From contig JAUNBL010000009.1 of the NCBI GenBank assembly GCA_030527235.1, forward strand, positions 1 to 55,875: a DNA stretch of 55,875 bases, read 5' to 3'. Of this stretch, positions 18,529 to 27,111 are shown piece after piece; within the stretch, counting starts at the first letter, position 1, and every line of letters begins with the position of its first letter. Source of the stretch: Clostridia bacterium. GTDB taxonomy: Bacteria > Bacillota > Clostridia > UMGS1883. The notes under the pieces are model-generated. The model saw only the letters and a list, made by a program, of their open reading frames with translations, was not told the origin of the DNA and made no database searches. The translations under genes and the position numbers were made by a program.

Positions 18529-19083
18529 ATGAAAATAGGACTTTACGGCGGTGCGTTTGACCCTGTGCATAACGGGCATGTGGCGGTTATGCGCGCTGCG
18601 CACGACGAAGGAATCGAAAAAATCATACTCATCCCCTGCGGGAACATGCCGCACAAAAGAAGCGGAGCGCAAACAGACGCGCAAAGCCGTATTGATATGC
18701 TTTCTCTCGCCGCAGAGGATATGCCGTATTGTGAAATTTCCTCATACGAGATTCAAAAGAGCGAGGTTTCCTACAGTGCGGATACGGTGGAATACTTCGC
18801 ATCAGTCTATGATAAGGATGAAATCCATTTTATTGTGGGTGCGGATTCATATGACTATATAAAGGACTGGCATCAGCCGGAGCGGATATTCGCCTCTTCA
18901 AAGGTGGTTGTTTTTCCGCGTGAAGGATATGAAAGGCAGCAGGGCGCACAGTATATAAACATGGCTAAGGTAAACGTGTCCTCAAGTGAAATCCGCGAAA
19001 AAATTAAATTGGGACAAGATGTGTCAAATCTATTGCCAAAACGTGTTTTGGAATATATAATAAATAACGGACTCTACAAATAG
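18529..19083 (+). CDS. nadD: Nicotinate-nucleotide adenylyltransferase
   Basis: NadD adenylylates nicotinate mononucleotide in NAD synthesis. Nucleotidyltransferase motifs are GGAFDPVHNGHV (HxGH-type) and VNVSSSEIR (SSTxxR-type). It has 184 residues. ATG 18529 was chosen because it opens MKIGLYGGAFDP; the frame upstream overlaps obgE. yqeK and rsfS follow as in Bacillus. Confidence 0.95.
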   Translation: MKIGLYGGAFDPVHNGHVAVMRAAHDEGIEKIILIPCGNMPHKRSGAQTDAQSRIDMLSLAAEDMPYCEISSYEIQKSEVSYSADTVEYFASVYDKDEIHFIVGADSYDYIKDWHQPERIFASSKVVVFPREGYERQQGAQYINMAKVNVSSSEIREKIKLGQDVSNLLPKRVLEYIINNGLYK

Positions 19084-19107
19084 TTTTGGGCGAGGTGTTT
19101 TACTTTT

Positions 19108-19698
19108 ATGCTAAGTGAACAGGAAATGCTCAATCGGTTAAAAGCAACTCAGAAGGAGAGCCGCTTCCGTCATACGCTCGGTGTGGCGAAAGAAGCGGTT
19201 CGCCTTGCTCCGCGCTACGGCGTTGATAAGCAAAAGGCGTATGTTGCGGCTCTTTTGCACGACTGCGCGAAAAATTTTGACGAAACTCGGTTTAAGGAAA
19301 TTGCAAATGAATACGGCGTTACTCTGGACGAATTTGCGCAGAAGGAAAAGGCGCTTATTCACGCGTATTTGGGAGCGGCGGTCGCGTATAAGGATTACGG
19401 AGTTAAAGATGCTGAAATTTTAGACGCGATATATTATCATACGACGGCGCGGGCGAATATGCCTCCGCTGGAAAAACTGATTTACATAGCCGATATGATA
19501 GAGCCGGGGCGGACAATGCCGCAGGCGAACGAGATTCGGCGCTTAGTAGATGTGGATTTGGACAGCGCTATTATATATGCAATAGACTGTTCGATAAAGC
19601 ACGTTATACGCAAGGGACGGCTTATTCACCCCGATTCCATACTTGCGAGAAATTACCTGATTGAGATGAGGGAGAGCAGCGATGAACGCAACGGATAA
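19108..19698 (+). CDS. yqeK: YqeK-type HD-domain Ap4A hydrolase
   Basis: This is an HD-domain phosphohydrolase of the YqeK family, whose members cleave diadenosine tetraphosphate symmetrically. Metal-site motifs are FRHTLGVAKEAVRLA, ALLHDCAKNF (the HD pair), IHAYLGA and YHTTARANMP. It has 196 residues. It overlaps rsfS by 17 bases. The conserved nadD–yqeK–rsfS order supports the name. Confidence 0.92.
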   Translation: MLSEQEMLNRLKATQKESRFRHTLGVAKEAVRLAPRYGVDKQKAYVAALLHDCAKNFDETRFKEIANEYGVTLDEFAQKEKALIHAYLGAAVAYKDYGVKDAEILDAIYYHTTARANMPPLEKLIYIADMIEPGRTMPQANEIRRLVDVDLDSAIIYAIDCSIKHVIRKGRLIHPDSILARNYLIEMRESSDERNG

Positions 19699-20035
19699 AG
19701 CGCAGGCGGCAGTAAAAATATTGGATTCAAAAAAAGCTAAAGATATTGTAGTTTTGTATGTCGAGCAAGTGACGTATATATGCGACTATTTCGTGATTTG
19801 CACCGCAACCAATGTGCGGCAGCTTGATGCGCTTGTCCGCGAATTGTGTGACAAGATGGCGCAAAAGGGAATTGACGCGGCACGTGTGGAAGGCGCGGCA
19901 AACTCAGGTTGGATACTGGTGGATTTTGGAGACGTTGTGGTGCATCTTTTCAAGGGCGACACACGAGAGTTTTACGGCTTGGAGAGCCTCTGGAGCGATG
20001 CTGAGCGCGTGGAACCCTCTTTAGAGGAAAAATAA
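19682..20035 (+). CDS. rsfS: Ribosome silencing factor RsfS
   Basis: RsfS binds L14 and blocks subunit joining in starvation. The 117-residue protein shows KAKDIVVLYVEQVTYICDYFVICTATN and GWILVDFGDVVVHLF, both diagnostic. The start lies within yqeK with GAGGGAGAGCAGCG upstream. The next gene begins immediately after its stop. Confidence 0.95.
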   Translation: MNATDKAQAAVKILDSKKAKDIVVLYVEQVTYICDYFVICTATNVRQLDALVRELCDKMAQKGIDAARVEGAANSGWILVDFGDVVVHLFKGDTREFYGLESLWSDAERVEPSLEEK

Positions 20036-20770
20036 ATGTATAACGCTTTTGCTTATATATATGACGATTTGATGCGGGACGTAGATTATGCTGCATGGTC
20101 TGATTACTATCTAAAAATTGCGAACCGCTTCGGTGTTCGACCCGCTTGTGCGTTGGAACTGGGATGTGGAACGGCTTCGCTTTCCTTGGAGTTTTCAAGG
20201 CGCGGAGTTGATATGATTGGAGTTGACGTTTCAGAGGATATGCTTGCCGTTGCGGCAAAAAAATGTGCCGGGCGGAATATTCTTTTGCTTAATCAAAACA
20301 TGGCGGATTTTGAACTGTACGGCACGGTAGATGCAGTTTTTGCCAGCCTTGACAGTGTTAATTATCTGACAAAAAAGCATGACCTGAGGCGTATGTTCGC
20401 GCTTGTGAACAACTACCTTAACCCGGGCGGAATTTTCGTGTTTGACGTAAATACCGAGTACAAGCTGCGCAATGTTTTGGGAAATAATACATTTACATAT
20501 GATGACGGTGAAATATGTTATATTTGGCATAGCGCCTACAACACAAAAAGCCGTCTGTGTGGATTTGATTTAACTTTTTTTGTGAAAAATAACGAACATT
20601 ATCTGCGCTTTGATGAGATGCAGCAGGAACGCGCCTATGCAGAGAGTGAGATTATACAAGCCTCATGTATGGAATTTTTGGCTGCTTACGAAGCGCTGAC
20701 CTTCAAGGCTCCTCGTGAAAAGAGCGAGCGATTGGTTTTTGTTATGCGGGAAAAGGGGAAACTGTTATGA
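20036..20770 (+). CDS. Class I SAM-dependent methyltransferase
   Basis: This is a 244-residue methyltransferase. Motif I is CALELGCGTASLSLEF, followed by the acidic loop IGVDVSEDML and the NQNMADFELYG motif. The substrate is unknown; homologues next to rsfS are common in Clostridia. Its start adjoins the rsfS stop. Its stop overlaps the next gene by ATGA. Confidence 0.88.
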   Translation: MYNAFAYIYDDLMRDVDYAAWSDYYLKIANRFGVRPACALELGCGTASLSLEFSRRGVDMIGVDVSEDMLAVAAKKCAGRNILLLNQNMADFELYGTVDAVFASLDSVNYLTKKHDLRRMFALVNNYLNPGGIFVFDVNTEYKLRNVLGNNTFTYDDGEICYIWHSAYNTKSRLCGFDLTFFVKNNEHYLRFDEMQQERAYAESEIIQASCMEFLAAYEALTFKAPREKSERLVFVMREKGKLL

Positions 20771-21990
20771 GCCGCGCTGTTATTATAGGCGGAGGCGCGG
20801 CGGGGATGATGGCTGCCATTTGTGCAGCGCGCCGCGGCGTGGAAACAATTATCGTAGAGCGCAACGACAGGCTTGGTAAAAAGCTTGGCATTACAGGCAA
20901 AGGGCGCTGCAACATAACAAACGCCTGTGATGTTGAGGACATATTCTTAAATATTCCCACTAATCCCAAATTCCTTTACAGTGCGATTTATTCCTTTACA
21001 AACGGGGATTGCATACGTTTTTTTGAAGACCTCGGCGTACCAACCAAGGTGGAGCGCGGCGGTCGGGTTTTCCCGCTTTCGGACAAGGCGGCGGATGTGG
21101 TAAACGCTTTGAAAAGCGCTGTTGAGGGCTCTGGAGTTGTGGTGTATCGTGCGCGTGCGTGCGGCATAAAAATAAAAAACGGTGCGGCAGCAGCGGTTGT
21201 TACCGATAATGGCGAGATAAGCTGCGATGCTGCGCTTATTGCGAGCGGCGGCAAGAGCTATCCGCAGACCGGTTCAGAGGGAGATGGGTATGCTATCGCG
21301 CACGCCGCAGGGCATACAATCACACCGCTTGCGCCTTCACTTGTGCCGCTTGAGGCGCATGAAACAGCCTCGCTTAGTGGGCTTGCCCTAAAAAATGCAA
21401 AGCTTGTAATAAAAGATGAGAATGACAGTGAAATATTTTCGGACTTCGGAGAAATGCTGTTTACACATTTTGGACTTTCGGGACCTATTGTGCTTTCGGC
21501 GAGCAGCCATATGCGCTCCTGCAAGCGTTATACGGCACATATAGACTTAAAAAGCGCACTTGATGAAAAAAAGCTTGACGCCAGACTTTTGCGCGATTTT
21601 GAGAAATATGCGCGGCGCGACGCGTCAAACGCGCTTGATGATTTGCTGCCCGGAAAGCTTCGTCCGTTTACTGTTAAACGCTGGGGGATAGATGCGCATA
21701 AAAAAGTGTCGCAGATTACCCGCGAAGAACGCGTTGCATTGGCAAAGCTTCTTAAAGACATGAAGTTTGAAATAAAGGGTTTCCGCCCGATTTCCGAGGC
21801 AATAATAACGTCTGGAGGCGTAAGTGTTTCGGAGATTAATGCACATACAATGGAGAGTAAGCTTGTGCGCGGGCTGTATTTTGCAGGCGAAGTGATAGAT
21901 GTTGACGCATATACCGGGGGATTTAATTTGCAGATAGCCTTTTCAACGGGACATCTTGCCGGAATAAATATGTGTGGGGAGAGAAGCTGA
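20767..21990 (+). CDS. HI0933/YhiN-family FAD-dependent oxidoreductase
   Basis: This is a flavoprotein of 407 residues. The N-terminal dinucleotide motif is GGGAAGMMAAICAARRG, followed by KLGITGKGRCNITN, which is typical of the HI0933/YhiN family. The C-terminal FAD-contacting motif is YTGGFNLQIAFSTGHLAG. The reaction is unknown. Its position ahead of the HutP-like gene and cmk is frequent in Clostridia as I recall. Confidence 0.88.
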   Translation: MSRAVIIGGGAAGMMAAICAARRGVETIIVERNDRLGKKLGITGKGRCNITNACDVEDIFLNIPTNPKFLYSAIYSFTNGDCIRFFEDLGVPTKVERGGRVFPLSDKAADVVNALKSAVEGSGVVVYRARACGIKIKNGAAAAVVTDNGEISCDAALIASGGKSYPQTGSEGDGYAIAHAAGHTITPLAPSLVPLEAHETASLSGLALKNAKLVIKDENDSEIFSDFGEMLFTHFGLSGPIVLSASSHMRSCKRYTAHIDLKSALDEKKLDARLLRDFEKYARRDASNALDDLLPGKLRPFTVKRWGIDAHKKVSQITREERVALAKLLKDMKFEIKGFRPISEAIITSGGVSVSEINAHTMESKLVRGLYFAGEVIDVDAYTGGFNLQIAFSTGHLAGINMCGERS

Positions 21991-22401
21991 ATGGAGTATG
22001 ACAGCAGAGATATTGCAAAGGTTGCAATTACAATGGCTATGACAGATGACCGCGCCGAAGAAGCAAAAGCTAAGGAAGAAGCGGCAGCACGCGGAATACG
22101 CGCAGCTGCGGTGGACTTCGGAGGCGAATTTATCCCCTCCATGTCAAAGCTTGTGGAGAGGGCGGTTGTTGCCGCAAAACGTGAAGGAATTATAAATTCA
22201 TCTCACCTTGAAGAGGGCGCCGTAGCAGGTGCGGCGCGTGAAGCCCTTACGCAAATTATGCCAAAGGCGCTTGGACTTAACGTAGGCGGGAAAATAGGGC
22301 TTGCACGCTGTGAGGAGCATATGGCTGTATCGGTATTTTTCGGAATAGGTCTTTTGCACCTGAACGAAATCAGCGTAGGATTGGGACACCGGGCGCTTTA
22401 G
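21991..22401 (+). CDS. HutP-family protein
   Basis: This is a 136-residue HutP-fold protein (EGAVAGAAREALTQI, GLNVGGKIGLAR, VSVFFGIGLLHLNE). In Bacillus, HutP is a histidine- and metal-dependent RNA-binding antiterminator of the hut operon. No hut genes are present here, and the region aligned by eye to the Bacillus metal ligands His73 and His77 reads Gly76 and Gly80. It may therefore bind a different ligand or none. It follows the YhiN-like stop without a gap, and cmk starts 22 bases later. Family is confident; role is unknown. Confidence 0.78.
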   Translation: MEYDSRDIAKVAITMAMTDDRAEEAKAKEEAAARGIRAAAVDFGGEFIPSMSKLVERAVVAAKREGIINSSHLEEGAVAGAAREALTQIMPKALGLNVGGKIGLARCEEHMAVSVFFGIGLLHLNEISVGLGHRAL

Positions 22402-22423
22402 AATCTGATTTTTGGAGAAGGGT

Positions 22424-23119
22424 ATGGTGAACGCTATGTCAAAGACAGTTCAGATAGCAATCGACGGTCCGGCTGGAGCAGGTAAAAGCACCATTTCCAA
22501 GCTGTTGGCAAAGGAACTGGGATATGTCTATATTGATACGGGCGCTATGTACCGCGCGGTAGGGCTGAAAGTTCTGCGATGTGGGTACAGCTCAAAAGAT
22601 GCTGAGGCGGCCGAGCAAGTTTTGAAAACTCTTGATATTGATATACGTCCGAGCGCGGGAGCACAGAAGGTTTTTCTCGATGGCGAGGATGTTTCCGAAC
22701 TGATTCGTACGCCTGAGGTGTCAATTGCGGCGTCTGATGTTTCTGCAATTCCGGCCGTTCGCTTGGCAATGGTAGAGCTGCAGCGAAATCTTGCCGCATC
22801 GCGTAATGTTATAATGGATGGACGCGATATCGGAACCTATGTTTTGCCAAATGCTGACATCAAAATTTTTCTTACGGCTTCACCTGAGGACAGGGCGCTC
22901 CGCCGCTACAGGGAGCTTATAGAAAAAAATGTGAAAGCAGATTATGATGAAGTCTTAAATGACATGCTGTATCGTGACAAAAACGATTCCACACGTGCTA
23001 TGGCGCCTCTTTGCGCCGCACCTGACGCCGATATTATCGATACTACAGGCAATGCGCTTGAAAAGTCGGTGGAGATTTTGCGAGAACACATAGAAACGAG
23101 GCTGAAAAATGTTCTATAG
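22424..23119 (+). CDS. cmk: (d)CMP kinase
   Basis: Cmk phosphorylates CMP and dCMP. The P-loop is IDGPAGAGKST, followed by YIDTGAMYRAVGL and DGRDIGTYVLPNADIKIFL. It has 231 residues. ATG 22424 has GGAG six bases upstream. TTG 22412 lies upstream of that ribosome binding site and ATG 22436 is a possible shorter start. The end overlaps plsC by 11 bases; cmk–plsC–ispH–S1 is a conserved Clostridia block. Confidence 0.95.
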   Translation: MVNAMSKTVQIAIDGPAGAGKSTISKLLAKELGYVYIDTGAMYRAVGLKVLRCGYSSKDAEAAEQVLKTLDIDIRPSAGAQKVFLDGEDVSELIRTPEVSIAASDVSAIPAVRLAMVELQRNLAASRNVIMDGRDIGTYVLPNADIKIFLTASPEDRALRRYRELIEKNVKADYDEVLNDMLYRDKNDSTRAMAPLCAAPDADIIDTTGNALEKSVEILREHIETRLKNVL

Positions 23120-23687
23120 CTTTGCGGTTGGTCTTTTGCGCGTGTTTTTGGTGTTGTTTAGTTTTATACGTGTTTATGGCAGAGAGAACATGCCTAAAGA
23201 GGGCGGGGCTTTCGTGTGTTCAAACCATATAAGTAATTTTGACCCCGTTGCCGTTGGAGTTGCTGTTCCGAGAAGACTCACCTTCATGGCGAAGTCAGAA
23301 CTTTTCGAGATTCCGCTTTTCGGGCGGCTAATCAATGCGCTCGGAGCTTTTCCGATACATAGGCATAAAGGCGATGCCGCAGCAATAAAGGCGACGCTGA
23401 AAATTGCGAAAGCTGGCGGCGCTACGCTTATTTTCCCCGAAGGAAAAAGAGTCAAAAGAGGTGAGCGCATAGCTGTCAGACCATCGCTGATTCGCTTGGC
23501 CATTCAGGCAAAGGTGCCCATTGTTCCGGTGGCTACAAATGGCAAGTATTTTCCCTTTACAGGCTTGAAAGTGTATATAGGAAAACCCATTTACTACGAT
23601 AAGTATTATGTAAATCTTCCTTCACCGGAAGAGATGCAGTATCTTGCGGATGAGTTGATGGACAAAATTTATTCAATGATAAAATGA
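23109..23687 (+). CDS. plsC: 1-acyl-sn-glycerol-3-phosphate acyltransferase
   Basis: PlsC acylates lysophosphatidic acid in phospholipid synthesis. The catalytic HX4D motif appears as NHISNFD, and the substrate-binding motif as FPEGKRVKRGE (usual form FPEGTRS). An N-terminal hydrophobic segment anchors it to the membrane. It has 192 residues. The start lies inside cmk. Confidence 0.93.
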   Translation: MFYSFAVGLLRVFLVLFSFIRVYGRENMPKEGGAFVCSNHISNFDPVAVGVAVPRRLTFMAKSELFEIPLFGRLINALGAFPIHRHKGDAAAIKATLKIAKAGGATLIFPEGKRVKRGERIAVRPSLIRLAIQAKVPIVPVATNGKYFPFTGLKVYIGKPIYYDKYYVNLPSPEEMQYLADELMDKIYSMIK

Positions 23688-23695
23688 GGTAGGTT

Positions 23696-25639
23696 ATGAT
23701 ACAAGTTGCCAAAAGTGCAGGCTACTGTTTTGGGGTAAGCCGCGCGCTTGATATGGTGGAAAAAGGCGCCCAAAGCGGAGAACGTATTGTTACGCTGGGA
23801 CCGATAATACATAACAAACGCGTGGTTGAAAGTTTACACAAGCGCGGCGTAGAAAGCGTTGACAGTATCGACGAGATTCCCGCGGGAGCGACTGTTGTTA
23901 TCCGAAGTCACGGAGTTCCGAAAGAAACGGAGGACATATTAAAGAGCCGCGGTATTAAATATATAGACGCCACTTGTCCTTTCGTAAAAAAAATTCATAA
24001 TATAGTACGCGAAAATTACCTTGCAGGAAAACAGATAGTAATAATAGGCGATAAAGAACACCCGGAGGTTTGGGGTATCAACGGCTGGTGTGATTACAGC
24101 GCCATAATAATATCTACAAATGAGGATGCTGAAAACGCGATTTTCCCTGATATTCCCATATGCGTCGTGTCTCAGACGACGTTTGAACGCAAATTGTGGG
24201 AAATTTTTTTGAAAACTATAAAAAATGCTTGCAAAGTGGTAGTGTCTTTTGATACAATATGCAGTGCGACAAATGAACGTCAGGAAGAAGCTGCGGCTTT
24301 GGCCGCACAGAGCGATGTATTTGTTGTTGTCGGGGGTTCAATGAGTTCAAACACGAAAAAGCTCTTTGACATTGCACGCGCCATATGTCCCAACACGTAT
24401 TTTGCGGAAGATGCTGAAAGTCTTCCAAATGGGATAGCACAGCGCGGCGCGCGAATTGGTATAACCGCCGGCGCTTCAACGCCGGATTGGATAATTAAGG
24501 AGGTTTGTAACATTATGCAAGAAGAAGAAAAAAACATTGCTTCTGCAACAACAAATCAAGGAAATGGAGAGTTGACTTTTGCCGAGGAACTGGAACAATC
24601 CCTCGTCACTTTGAATACAGGTCAAGTGGTTAACGGTACCGTTATTGGTATTACCCCCACTGAAGTGTATGTGAACCTTGGCTATAAAGCCGACGGAATC
24701 ATTCCCGTGGAGGAACTCACCGGAGACCCTGACGTAGACCCTGCATCAGTAGTCTCGATAGGTGACAAGGTTACGGTTTTTGTTGTGCGTGTGAACGATG
24801 TGGAGGGCTATGTGAAGCTTTCCAAGAAAAAAATTGATGCCCTTAAGGGGTGGCAGGAAATTGAAAACGCCAACGGCACCGATACCGTGTTTGACGGCAA
24901 GGTACTCGAAGCGGTAAACAAGGGTATCATCGTTCTGACAAACGGATGCCGTGTTTTCGTACCTGCGTCTCAGGCTAACGACCGTTTTTTGAGCGATTTG
25001 TCATCTTTGGTCGGCAACAATGTACGGCTTAGAATCATTGACATTCGTGAGGACAGACGCGGCAAAAAGGCAATTGGCTCCATCAAGAGCGTAATGTCCG
25101 AGGAACGCGAAAGGAAGTCCTCCGAATTTTGGAACGGAGTCGAGGTTGGCAAGCATTACAGCGGCGTCGTTAAGACGATAACTGCTTTCGGTGTGTTTGT
25201 GGATATCGGCGGAGTGGACGGACTTGTGCATATTTCTGAGCTTTCCTGGTCGCGTATTAAATCGCCCTCCGAAGTGGTTAACGTGGGTGATGTTATTGAC
25301 GTCTATATTATTGATGCCAACAAGGAAACCGGCAAGATTTCGCTTGGGTACAGAAAGCCCGAGGACAACCCGTGGTCAAAAGCACAGGCTCAGTTTAATG
25401 TTGGTGACGTTGTGAATGTTAAGGTTGTGCGGCTTTGCGCTTTTGGAGCTTTTGTAGAGCTCATAAAGGGTGTTGACGGCTTAATTCACGTATCTAAAAT
25501 TGCTAATGAGCGAGTGGCAAAACCCGATGACGTGCTTAAGGTCGGACAGTTTGTGGAAGCTAAAATCACAGACACGGATTGGGACAACAAGAAAATTGGT
25601 CTTTCAATGAAGGCGCGTATGTGGACGAGTACGGAATGA
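23696..25639 (+). CDS. ispH: IspH – ribosomal S1-type RNA-binding fusion
   Basis: This is a fusion of 647 residues. Residues 1 to about 285 are HMBPP reductase, the last MEP-pathway enzyme. Its three iron-sulfur ligands are Cys11 (AGYCFGV), Cys94 (ATCPFVKK) and Cys189 (DTICSATNERQ). Residues from about 305 carry S1 RNA-binding repeats. The two clearest are GVVKTITAFGVFVDIGGVDG and VVRLCAFGAFVELIKGVDG; two more degenerate ones precede them. The linker is rich in Glu and Asn. The fusion is known in Clostridia. Start ATG 23696 follows GAGGTAGGTT. The stop overlaps the ATPase gene by ATGA. Confidence 0.95.
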   Translation: MIQVAKSAGYCFGVSRALDMVEKGAQSGERIVTLGPIIHNKRVVESLHKRGVESVDSIDEIPAGATVVIRSHGVPKETEDILKSRGIKYIDATCPFVKKIHNIVRENYLAGKQIVIIGDKEHPEVWGINGWCDYSAIIISTNEDAENAIFPDIPICVVSQTTFERKLWEIFLKTIKNACKVVVSFDTICSATNERQEEAAALAAQSDVFVVVGGSMSSNTKKLFDIARAICPNTYFAEDAESLPNGIAQRGARIGITAGASTPDWIIKEVCNIMQEEEKNIASATTNQGNGELTFAEELEQSLVTLNTGQVVNGTVIGITPTEVYVNLGYKADGIIPVEELTGDPDVDPASVVSIGDKVTVFVVRVNDVEGYVKLSKKKIDALKGWQEIENANGTDTVFDGKVLEAVNKGIIVLTNGCRVFVPASQANDRFLSDLSSLVGNNVRLRIIDIREDRRGKKAIGSIKSVMSEERERKSSEFWNGVEVGKHYSGVVKTITAFGVFVDIGGVDGLVHISELSWSRIKSPSEVVNVGDVIDVYIIDANKETGKISLGYRKPEDNPWSKAQAQFNVGDVVNVKVVRLCAFGAFVELIKGVDGLIHVSKIANERVAKPDDVLKVGQFVEAKITDTDWDNKKIGLSMKARMWTSTE

Positions 25640-26862
25640 TTGTATTTGCGGCGCGTATTGTTTTGATTGCGTTTATTGCCGCAGTTTTTATGCTCATACT
25701 GCTTTTGCTTTTAAGACAACGCGCAGCTGTGCGCAGCGGCGTCTCCGCCTCCGAAAATCAAGAAGGTACGAGAACTGACCGACAGAGAAAAGGGCGATTT
25801 TTGCAGCTGTGCGCGATTGATGAAAAATACCGCACGCATTATTTTGCGCCGCAGTATAATAATGATGTATCACTCCAGGAAGTTTGTGACAGATTTCGAG
25901 ACTATGCTGCGTCACAAATGGAACTTTGGTATGACGATAGTACCGTTCGCCAATTTTTAGCAGGGATGGCATCTTCTCAGCTAATCATAATTCAGGGACT
26001 TGAGGGAACAGGAAAGACATCGCTGCCCTACGCAATGGGCAAGTTTTTTGGCAAAGACGCTACGATTGCCTCTGTGCAGCCCGCGTGGCGTGACAGGGCG
26101 GAGCTTTTAGGTGAATTTAACGAGTACACAAAGACGTTTGGCGAAACAAAAGTGCTTAAACGTATATATGAATCGCTTTACAGCGACGGGATTGACTTTA
26201 TTGTATTTGATGAAATGAACATTGCTCGTGTGGAGTATTATTTTGCGGAGATGCTCTCGGTCTTGGAACACCCTGACCCGAATGAGTGGGTGATAGAGAT
26301 TGTTTCGGATGCACAGCCGTCAGACCCGGCTCTGTTAGAGGACGGCAAGCTTAGACTTGCGCATAACTTATGGTACATAGGTACAGTGAACAACGATGAT
26401 ACAACATTTATGGTCTCGGACAAGGTTTACGACCGAGCGACGGTTATAAATCTCGATTCGAGGGGCATCAAGTTTGACGCGCCTAAGACACAACAGCTTC
26501 CGCTTGGTTATGAATATCTTTCCATGCTGTTTGAAAAAGCATGGAAAGAACATCCGCTTTCCGAGGCAACGTGCGAGAACATTTCAAAGCTCGATATATT
26601 TATCATAGCAAAAATGCATGTCGCTTTTGGCAACCGTATTATAAAACAGATGAAAAAATATGTTCCTGTTTTTGTCGCGTGCGGCGGCGGAGAGTTGGAG
26701 GCAGTTGACTGTATTATGGCGAGCAAAGTTTTCAGAAAACTATCCAACCTCAATTCGGAGCTTATCCGCGGCGAGCTTGACAATTTGGTCGCGTTTATGA
26801 ATGAGCTTTTCGGTGAGGATTCGATGCCTCTGTCAAAAGCTTACATAGATAGATTGCGATAA
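25636..26862 (+). CDS. Membrane-anchored McrB-like AAA+ ATPase
   Basis: This is a 408-residue protein with an N-terminal transmembrane helix (about 5–26) and a basic linker (26–56). A single AAA+ module of the AAA_5/McrB type follows. Walker A is GLEGTGKTS (121–129), Walker B is FIVFDEMN (188–195, continuing IARVEYYFAEML), a sensor-1-like VNNDDTT lies near 251–257, and an arginine in DKVYDRA near 267 is a candidate finger. A helical C-terminus runs from about 290. McrB relatives power nucleic-acid or protein remodelling, but no nuclease partner gene is nearby and the membrane anchor is unusual. ATG 25636 overlaps the ispH–S1 stop; the frame upstream lies inside that gene. Substrate and role are unknown. 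Confidence 0.82.
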   Translation: MIVFAARIVLIAFIAAVFMLILLLLLRQRAAVRSGVSASENQEGTRTDRQRKGRFLQLCAIDEKYRTHYFAPQYNNDVSLQEVCDRFRDYAASQMELWYDDSTVRQFLAGMASSQLIIIQGLEGTGKTSLPYAMGKFFGKDATIASVQPAWRDRAELLGEFNEYTKTFGETKVLKRIYESLYSDGIDFIVFDEMNIARVEYYFAEMLSVLEHPDPNEWVIEIVSDAQPSDPALLEDGKLRLAHNLWYIGTVNNDDTTFMVSDKVYDRATVINLDSRGIKFDAPKTQQLPLGYEYLSMLFEKAWKEHPLSEATCENISKLDIFIIAKMHVAFGNRIIKQMKKYVPVFVACGGGELEAVDCIMASKVFRKLSNLNSELIRGELDNLVAFMNELFGEDSMPLSKAYIDRLR

Positions 26863-26895
26863 GATTTTGCATCCACCGATAAAGGAGACGAAGCC

Positions 26896-27111
26896 ATGTC
26901 GTTTTTTTCAAACATAACAAAAAATGGAAAGATAAAGAAAATCAAAAAGGAAATCGATGAGATTGAGAGAAAGCGTTCCCGTTCTCAATCAGCGTTAGTG
27001 CAGGCGATTTTGACTCACAGCGATCCTGACGAGCAGGATGTGGAGTTTTTCAATATGTATACGGCGCAGATAGAGCAGCTGCGTCATAAGATGGCGGAAC
27101 TCAACATATGA
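26896..27111 (+). CDS. Small coiled-coil protein, unknown function
   Basis: This is a 71-residue charged protein. Residues 10–35 (KNGKIKKIKKEIDEIERKRS) and 55–70 (TAQIEQLRHKMAEL) look like short coiled-coil or helical-hairpin segments. No family was recognised. It is a credible gene because AAAGGAGACGAAGCC precedes ATG 26896 and its stop overlaps the next start by ATGA. It lies between the ATPase and the metallophosphoesterase in one transcription unit and could be an adaptor; that role is conjecture. Confidence 0.72.
   Translation: MSFFSNITKNGKIKKIKKEIDEIERKRSRSQSALVQAILTHSDPDEQDVEFFNMYTAQIEQLRHKMAELNI

Noticed and set aside
21528..22142. 204-codon minus-strand open frame over the YhiN-like/HutP-like junction
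   Set aside because: Ser/Ala/Ile-rich composition typical of antisense translation, with no start signals.
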